Below are positions 29,958 to 33,067 of a DNA stretch of 33,067 nt, piece after piece (positions within the stretch are counted from its first letter, which is position 1; each line of letters begins with the position of its first letter). The DNA is from Streptomyces sp. ADI96-02 (lineage in GTDB: Bacteria > Actinomycetota > Actinomycetes > Streptomycetales > Streptomycetaceae): contig NZ_ML123034.1 of the NCBI RefSeq assembly GCF_003846185.1, forward strand, positions 4,950,382 through 4,983,448, read 5' to 3'. Made by a program: the position numbers and the translations under genes. The notes beneath the pieces were generated by a model. The model was not told the origin of the DNA and ran no database searches. It was given only the letters and a program-made list of their open reading frames with translations.

Positions 29958-29972
29958 CTGACGCAGCGTCAG
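29958..29972. promoter_or_regulatory. 15-bp palindrome, likely TetR-family operator
   Basis: CTGACGC, a central A, then GCGTCAG. Perfect 7-bp arms, 46-60 nt upstream of the LLM gene start and about 118-132 nt upstream of ftsY. Such sites are typical of TetR repressors, which often control flavin oxidoreductases. The regulator is not in this window. Confidence 0.6.
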
Positions 29973-30074
29973 AAGGGCAGGGGTGCCCCACCGCGATTAC
30001 GCCCAAACGGTGCATACGCCTCCCGTGGGCCGCCGAGGTGCGTGCGGGGCCGTGCCCGCGCCGCGGGCGTGGCC

Positions 30075-30080
30075 GATACT
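30075..30080 (+). promoter_or_regulatory. Candidate -10 box of leaderless ftsY
   Basis: GATACT lies 9 nt before the ATG, with no Shine-Dalgarno. Confidence 0.4.
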
Positions 30081-30089
30081 GGACGGGTT

Positions 30090-31295
30090 ATGGAAATCGT
30101 CATCCTTGCTGTAGTCATCGCCCTGGTCGCGGTCGGCCTGATCAGCGGGCTGGTGGTCAGCAGCCGCAAGAAGAAGCAGCTGCCGCCCCCGCCGCCGTCG
30201 AGCACGCCGACCATCACTACTCCCCCCGAGCCCCGCGTCGGCGAGGAAGCCGAGACGCCGAGCGACGAGGCCCGGCGCACCATCGACGAGGTCTCCCTCC
30301 CGGACGCCGAGGCGCCCGTCGACGGAGCCCCGGTCGCCGAGGCGCCCGCCCCGCCGGCCCTGGAGATCCCCGAGCCCACCGAGGGCCGGCTGGTACGGCT
30401 GCGGACCCGGCTCGCCCGCTCGCAGAACTCGCTGGGCAAGGGGCTGCTCACGCTCCTTTCCCGGGACAACCTCGACGAGGACACCTGGGAGGAGATCGAG
30501 GACACCCTCCTCACCGCCGACGTCGGCGTCACGCCCACCCAGGAGCTGGTGGAGCGGCTCCGTGAACGGGTCCGCGTGCTCGGCACCCGTACCCCCGAGG
30601 AACTGCGCGCCCTGCTCCGCGAGGAGCTGATCACCCTGCTCGGCCCGGACCTCGACCGGGAGGTCAGGACCGAGGGCGGCGCGGAGACTCCCGGCGTCGT
30701 CATGGTCGTCGGCGTCAACGGCACCGGCAAGACGACCACCACCGGCAAGCTCGCCCGGGTGCTCGTCGCCGACGGCCGCAGCGTCGTGCTCGGCGCGGCC
30801 GACACCTTCCGCGCCGCCGCCGCCGACCAGCTCCAGACGTGGGGCGAGCGCGTCGGCGCCCGTACGGTGCGCGGGCCGGAGGGCGGCGACCCGGCGTCGA
30901 TCGCCTTCGACGCGGTCAAGGAGGGCATCGCCGAGGGGGCCGACGTGGTCCTCATCGACACCGCCGGCCGGCTGCACACCAAGACCGGGCTCATGGACGA
31001 GCTGGGCAAGGTGAAGCGGGTCGTCGAGAAGCACGGCCCGCTCGACGAGATCCTGCTCGTCCTGGACGCCACCACCGGCCAGAACGGCCTGGTGCAGGCC
31101 CGGGTCTTCGCCGAGGTGGTGGACATCACCGGCATCGTCCTCACCAAGCTCGACGGCACCGCCAAGGGCGGCATCGTCGTGGCCGTCCAGCGCGAGCTGG
31201 GCGTACCGGTGAAGCTCATCGGGCTGGGCGAGGGTGCGGACGACCTGGCTCCGTTCGAGCCGGGCGCGTTCGTCGACGCGCTGATCGGCGACTGA
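30090..31295 (+). CDS. ftsY: Signal recognition particle receptor FtsY
   Basis: A 401-aa SRP GTPase that docks ribosomes at the membrane for co-translational insertion. An N-terminal membrane segment (about residues 3-24) is followed by SSRKKKQ, then an acidic/Pro linker, an N domain (about 100-190) and the G domain: G1 GVNGTGKTTT (208-217), DTFRAAAADQL, DTAGR (290-294), TKLDGTAKGG (352-361) and GLGEGADDLAPF. The membrane helix is typical of high-GC Gram-positive FtsY. The ATG at 30090 is chosen because the hydrophobic helix starts there; the frame is open to 30042. A bulged hairpin follows at 31321. Confidence 0.95.
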   Translation: MEIVILAVVIALVAVGLISGLVVSSRKKKQLPPPPPSSTPTITTPPEPRVGEEAETPSDEARRTIDEVSLPDAEAPVDGAPVAEAPAPPALEIPEPTEGRLVRLRTRLARSQNSLGKGLLTLLSRDNLDEDTWEEIEDTLLTADVGVTPTQELVERLRERVRVLGTRTPEELRALLREELITLLGPDLDREVRTEGGAETPGVVMVVGVNGTGKTTTTGKLARVLVADGRSVVLGAADTFRAAAADQLQTWGERVGARTVRGPEGGDPASIAFDAVKEGIAEGADVVLIDTAGRLHTKTGLMDELGKVKRVVEKHGPLDEILLVLDATTGQNGLVQARVFAEVVDITGIVLTKLDGTAKGGIVVAVQRELGVPVKLIGLGEGADDLAPFEPGAFVDALIGD

Positions 31296-31320
31296 CCGGC
31301 GCGACGCGCACACGGCCGAC

Positions 31321-31353
31321 GGGCGGCGGACCTCCACGCGGAGGCCGCCGCCC
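31321..31353. terminator. Bidirectional terminator between ftsY and the primase/polymerase-like gene
   Basis: GGGCGGCGG (31321-31329) pairs with CCGCCGCCC (31345-31353), and CCTCC (31331-31335) with GGAGG (31340-31344), with one bulged A (31330) and a 4-nt loop. It lies between convergent genes. Confidence 0.8.
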
Positions 31354-31382
31354 GCCGTCGTTCCGGCCCGCGCAGGCGCCCG

Positions 31383-32030
31383 CTACGAGCGGTGGCAGAC
31401 GTAGGCCAGCGTGCCCAGCAGCAGCCGGGCCGGCGGGGGAGCGGCGGCCGTGTCCAGCGCCGGCGGGCGCAGCCAGCGGACCGGGCCCCGGCCGCCGAGG
31501 TCGCAGGGCGGGGCGGTGATGTGGGCCCCGGCGCCCAGCGCGCGCAGATCGAGGTCCGCGTCGTCCCAGCCCATGCGGTAGAGCAGGTCGGGCAGTGCGA
31601 CGGCGGCTCCCGGGGCGACGAAGAACTGCGCCCGCCCGGTCGGCGTCACCGCGACCGGGCCCAGCGGCAGCCCCATCCGCTCCAGCCGCACCAGGGCGCG
31701 CCGGCCGGTCCGCTCCGCCACGTCCAGTACGTCGAAGGCGCGGCCCACCGGCAGCAGCATGGACGCGCCCGGCGTCTCGGCCCAGGCGTCCGCCGCGCGG
31801 TCCGCCCCGGCGCCGGCCGGGACCTCCCGGGCGAAGCCCAGCGGGTGGGCGCCGGGCGCGGGGCAGCGGCTCTCGCCGCACGAGCACGCGCCGGCCACGG
31901 CCCGCGCGCCGGGCACCACGGCCCAGCCCCACAGTCCCGTGTACTCGGCGACCGTGGTGCCCTCGGCTCCGCGGCCACGTCGACGCGAGCCGGCCCGCCT
32001 CTCACGGATGCCGCCGATCGTGAAGCCCAT
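31383..32030 (-). CDS. Bifunctional DNA primase/polymerase-like (Prim-Pol) domain protein
   Basis: A 215-aa protein. Residues about 35-60 carry W-x-VVPG followed by a cysteine cluster (CSCGESRCPAPGAHPLG), typical of Prim-Pol N-terminal domains, in which a zinc knuckle precedes the polymerase active site. A second segment (PDLLYRMGWDDADLDLRALGAGAHITAPPCD) resembles the Prim-Pol core. There is no helicase domain, so this is a stand-alone domain with unknown target. The ATG follows GGAGGGGG. From memory, homologs sit next to nsdA across Streptomyces (SCO5581), which suggests a conserved role. A box at 32083-32108 lies upstream. Confidence 0.78.
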   Translation of the reverse strand: MGFTIGGIRERRAGSRRRGRGAEGTTVAEYTGLWGWAVVPGARAVAGACSCGESRCPAPGAHPLGFAREVPAGAGADRAADAWAETPGASMLLPVGRAFDVLDVAERTGRRALVRLERMGLPLGPVAVTPTGRAQFFVAPGAAVALPDLLYRMGWDDADLDLRALGAGAHITAPPCDLGGRGPVRWLRPPALDTAAAPPPARLLLGTLAYVCHRS

Positions 32031-32082
32031 ACCCCCTCCAACGGGTCCGACTCGTCGGTGGTTACGACCCGGCGTCATCGGG

Positions 32083-32108
32083 TAACCCTCCGTCACTGCA
32101 ACCCGATC
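32083..32108 (-). promoter_or_regulatory. Two-block regulatory box shared with the CAP-domain gene
   Basis: TAACCCTCCG (32083-32092) and ACCCGATC (32101-32108), 8 nt apart. Reading on the minus strand, GTGAC and GTTAC are repeated with a 10-bp period, as in OmpR-family sites. An additional GGTTAC (32060-32065) and GTAACC (32082-32087) are inverted 16 nt apart. It begins 53 nt upstream of the ATG. Confidence 0.55.
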
Positions 32109-32459
32109 GAGTGGCGTGCGCGGTAGTGCGCTGGGTAGTGCAACACGGTGCGTGCGCCCCTGAGTGCAGCCGTCCGCTCGCCGTCGGTCGCGATGCTCCA
32201 AGTCAAGCGCGCCCAGCGGCAGTCGGGTTCATTCGAAGGGGTGGCGAATGGTGGCGTTTCCCTGTTCCCCCTCGCGGGAGAGGTGATCGTAGGATTACCG
32301 TCGGTACACGAACCCCTGGGAGCATGCGCGCCCACGGGTATGCCGCAGGCAACCCGACTTCCTGTTCGACGATGTGCGACGTCCGTACGAACAGCACCGA
32401 GGCCCGGCATTCTGGTATTGGTTCGCGCGATGAAATTTCAGCGGGATGGGGGCGTTCCA
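32109..32459. other. nsdA upstream region
   Basis: About 350 bp with no gene. It holds a pair of direct GGTAGTGC words (32122-32129 and 32134-32141, period 12) and an inverted repeat CTGTTCG (32362-32368) with CGAACAG (32388-32394), 66-98 nt before the nsdA GTG. Near the start is the box at 32083-32108. GGTATT (about 32414-32419) could be a -10 for the in-frame ATG at 32430. Confidence 0.45.
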
Positions 32460-33067
32460 GTGAGTGGCAGCGGCGCAGGCGATACGGATGCCGGGAAGCG
32501 GCCGAACGCGCAGTTAGGGTCGTGGTTCGTACGCAGCGGCTGGTCCAAGGGCGAGCTGGCGCGGCAGGTGAACCGCCGGGCACGCCAGATGGGGGCCCAC
32601 CACATCAGCACCGACACCTCCCGGGTGCGGCGCTGGCTCGACGGCGAGCAGCCCCGCGAGCCGATTCCCCGCATCCTGTCCGAGCTGTTCTCCGAACGCT
32701 TCGGCAGCGTCGTCGCCGTCGAGGACCTCGGACTGCGCACCGCGCACCAGTCGCCGTCCGTGTCCGGAGTCGACCTGCCCTGGGCCGGACCCCAGACCGT
32801 CGCCCTGCTCAGCGAGTTCTCCCGCAGCGACCTGATGCTCGCGCGCCGGGGCTTCCTCGGCAGCTCGCTCGCCCTCGCCGCGGGCCCCGCCCTCATCGAA
32901 CCGATGCAGCGCTGGCTGGTGCCCGTACCGCCCCAGGGCACGGGCGAACCGGACCCGCCCGCCCCGGCCCCCCGCGCCTCCCGGCTCTCGAAGCCCGAAC
33001 TGGACCTGCTGGAGTCGACCACCGCGATGTTCCGGCAGTGGGACGCCCAGTGCGGCGGAGGGCTGCG
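32460..33067 (+). CDS. nsdA: Developmental and antibiotic regulator NsdA (N-terminal part, cut by window end)
   Basis: Only the first 202 codons are visible; the gene runs off the right edge with no stop in this frame. It begins SGSGAGDTDAGKRPN and includes LGSWFVRSGWSKGELARQVNRRARQMGAHHI (about residues 20-50), a helix-turn-helix-like segment (XRE-like), then IPRILSELFSERFG. Known in S. coelicolor: nsdA mutants overproduce antibiotics and sporulate more, so it is a negative regulator of differentiation. The GTG at 32460 follows GGGATGGGGG; ATG at 32430 is in frame and would add ten residues. A Tat-like RRGFLGSSLAL lies internally (about residue 140), not at an N-terminus. Identification rests on synteny and sequence memory. 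Confidence 0.85.
   Translation, partial: MSGSGAGDTDAGKRPNAQLGSWFVRSGWSKGELARQVNRRARQMGAHHISTDTSRVRRWLDGEQPREPIPRILSELFSERFGSVVAVEDLGLRTAHQSPSVSGVDLPWAGPQTVALLSEFSRSDLMLARRGFLGSSLALAAGPALIEPMQRWLVPVPPQGTGEPDPPAPAPRASRLSKPELDLLESTTAMFRQWDAQCGGGL

Noticed and set aside
32870..32930. Twin-arginine signal in NsdA (RRGFLGSSLAL)
   Set aside because: It is internal, near residue 140, in a cytoplasmic regulator, so it cannot be an N-terminal signal.

Overview
The window is a piece of a high-GC actinobacterial chromosome, almost certainly from Streptomyces. The reasons are very GC-rich codon third positions, frequent GTG starts, NdgR divergent from leuCD, a long HU protein with a lysine-rich tail (HupS type), a GlcP-type glucose permease next to smc, and an NsdA-type regulator at the right edge. 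From memory, the gene order matches S. coelicolor SCO5552 to SCO5582; I could not check this by search. It is conserved core chromosome. I see no prophage, biosynthetic cluster, CRISPR array, tRNA, rRNA or defence island.

Layout, left to right. 1-3.5 kb: a terminator of an upstream unit, ndgR (minus), leuC-leuD, and a 75-aa unknown. 3.6-5.3 kb: hupS facing a minus-strand pair (a 67-aa unknown and cofC/fbiD). 5.5-9.4 kb: plsC-gpsA and ddlA (plus), then a DUF3515 lipoprotein and a stand-alone AsnC/Lrp effector domain (minus), with a MITE-like repeat between the last two. 9.6-13.7 kb: thiL, thiD, rpmB (minus) and a FakA/DhaL-like protein whose stop codon lies in a second, partial copy of the repeat. 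13.7-18.4 kb: recG, rsmD-coaD and a DivIVA-like coiled-coil protein with an internal duplication. 18.4-21.2 kb: a DUF177-rpmF-rnc-mutM operon. 21.2-27.2 kb: a CAP-domain protein (minus), acylphosphatase, a 70-aa coiled-coil protein and smc. 27.4-33 kb: glcP, an LLM oxidoreductase (minus), ftsY, a primase/polymerase-like domain protein (minus) and the first 202 codons of nsdA.

The genes cover amino-acid synthesis (leuCD under NdgR), phospholipid precursors (plsC, gpsA), cell wall (ddlA), cofactors (coaD, thiL, thiD, cofC), translation (rpmB, rpmF, rsmD), RNA decay (rnc), DNA repair and chromosome organisation (recG, mutM, smc, hupS), glucose uptake (glcP), membrane targeting (ftsY) and developmental control (nsdA).

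The most interesting signals are not genes: (1) a 164-bp MITE-like element with about 23-bp terminal inverted repeats, plus a solo end elsewhere; (2) about ten genes whose start codon lies 6-9 nt after a TAnnnT or nnnAAT -10 box with no Shine-Dalgarno, implying clustered leaderless transcripts; (3) an identical two-block box upstream of two unrelated minus-strand genes 10 kb apart; (4) a 15-bp TetR-type palindrome before the LLM gene; (5) an approximately 20-bp hairpin directly after the RNase III gene; (6) a poly-U terminator in the gap before smc that may end a small RNA; (7) a Gly-Pro-rich insert in the SMC hinge. None amounts to a clear new multi-gene system. All regulatory calls rest on eye inspection without a motif scan.
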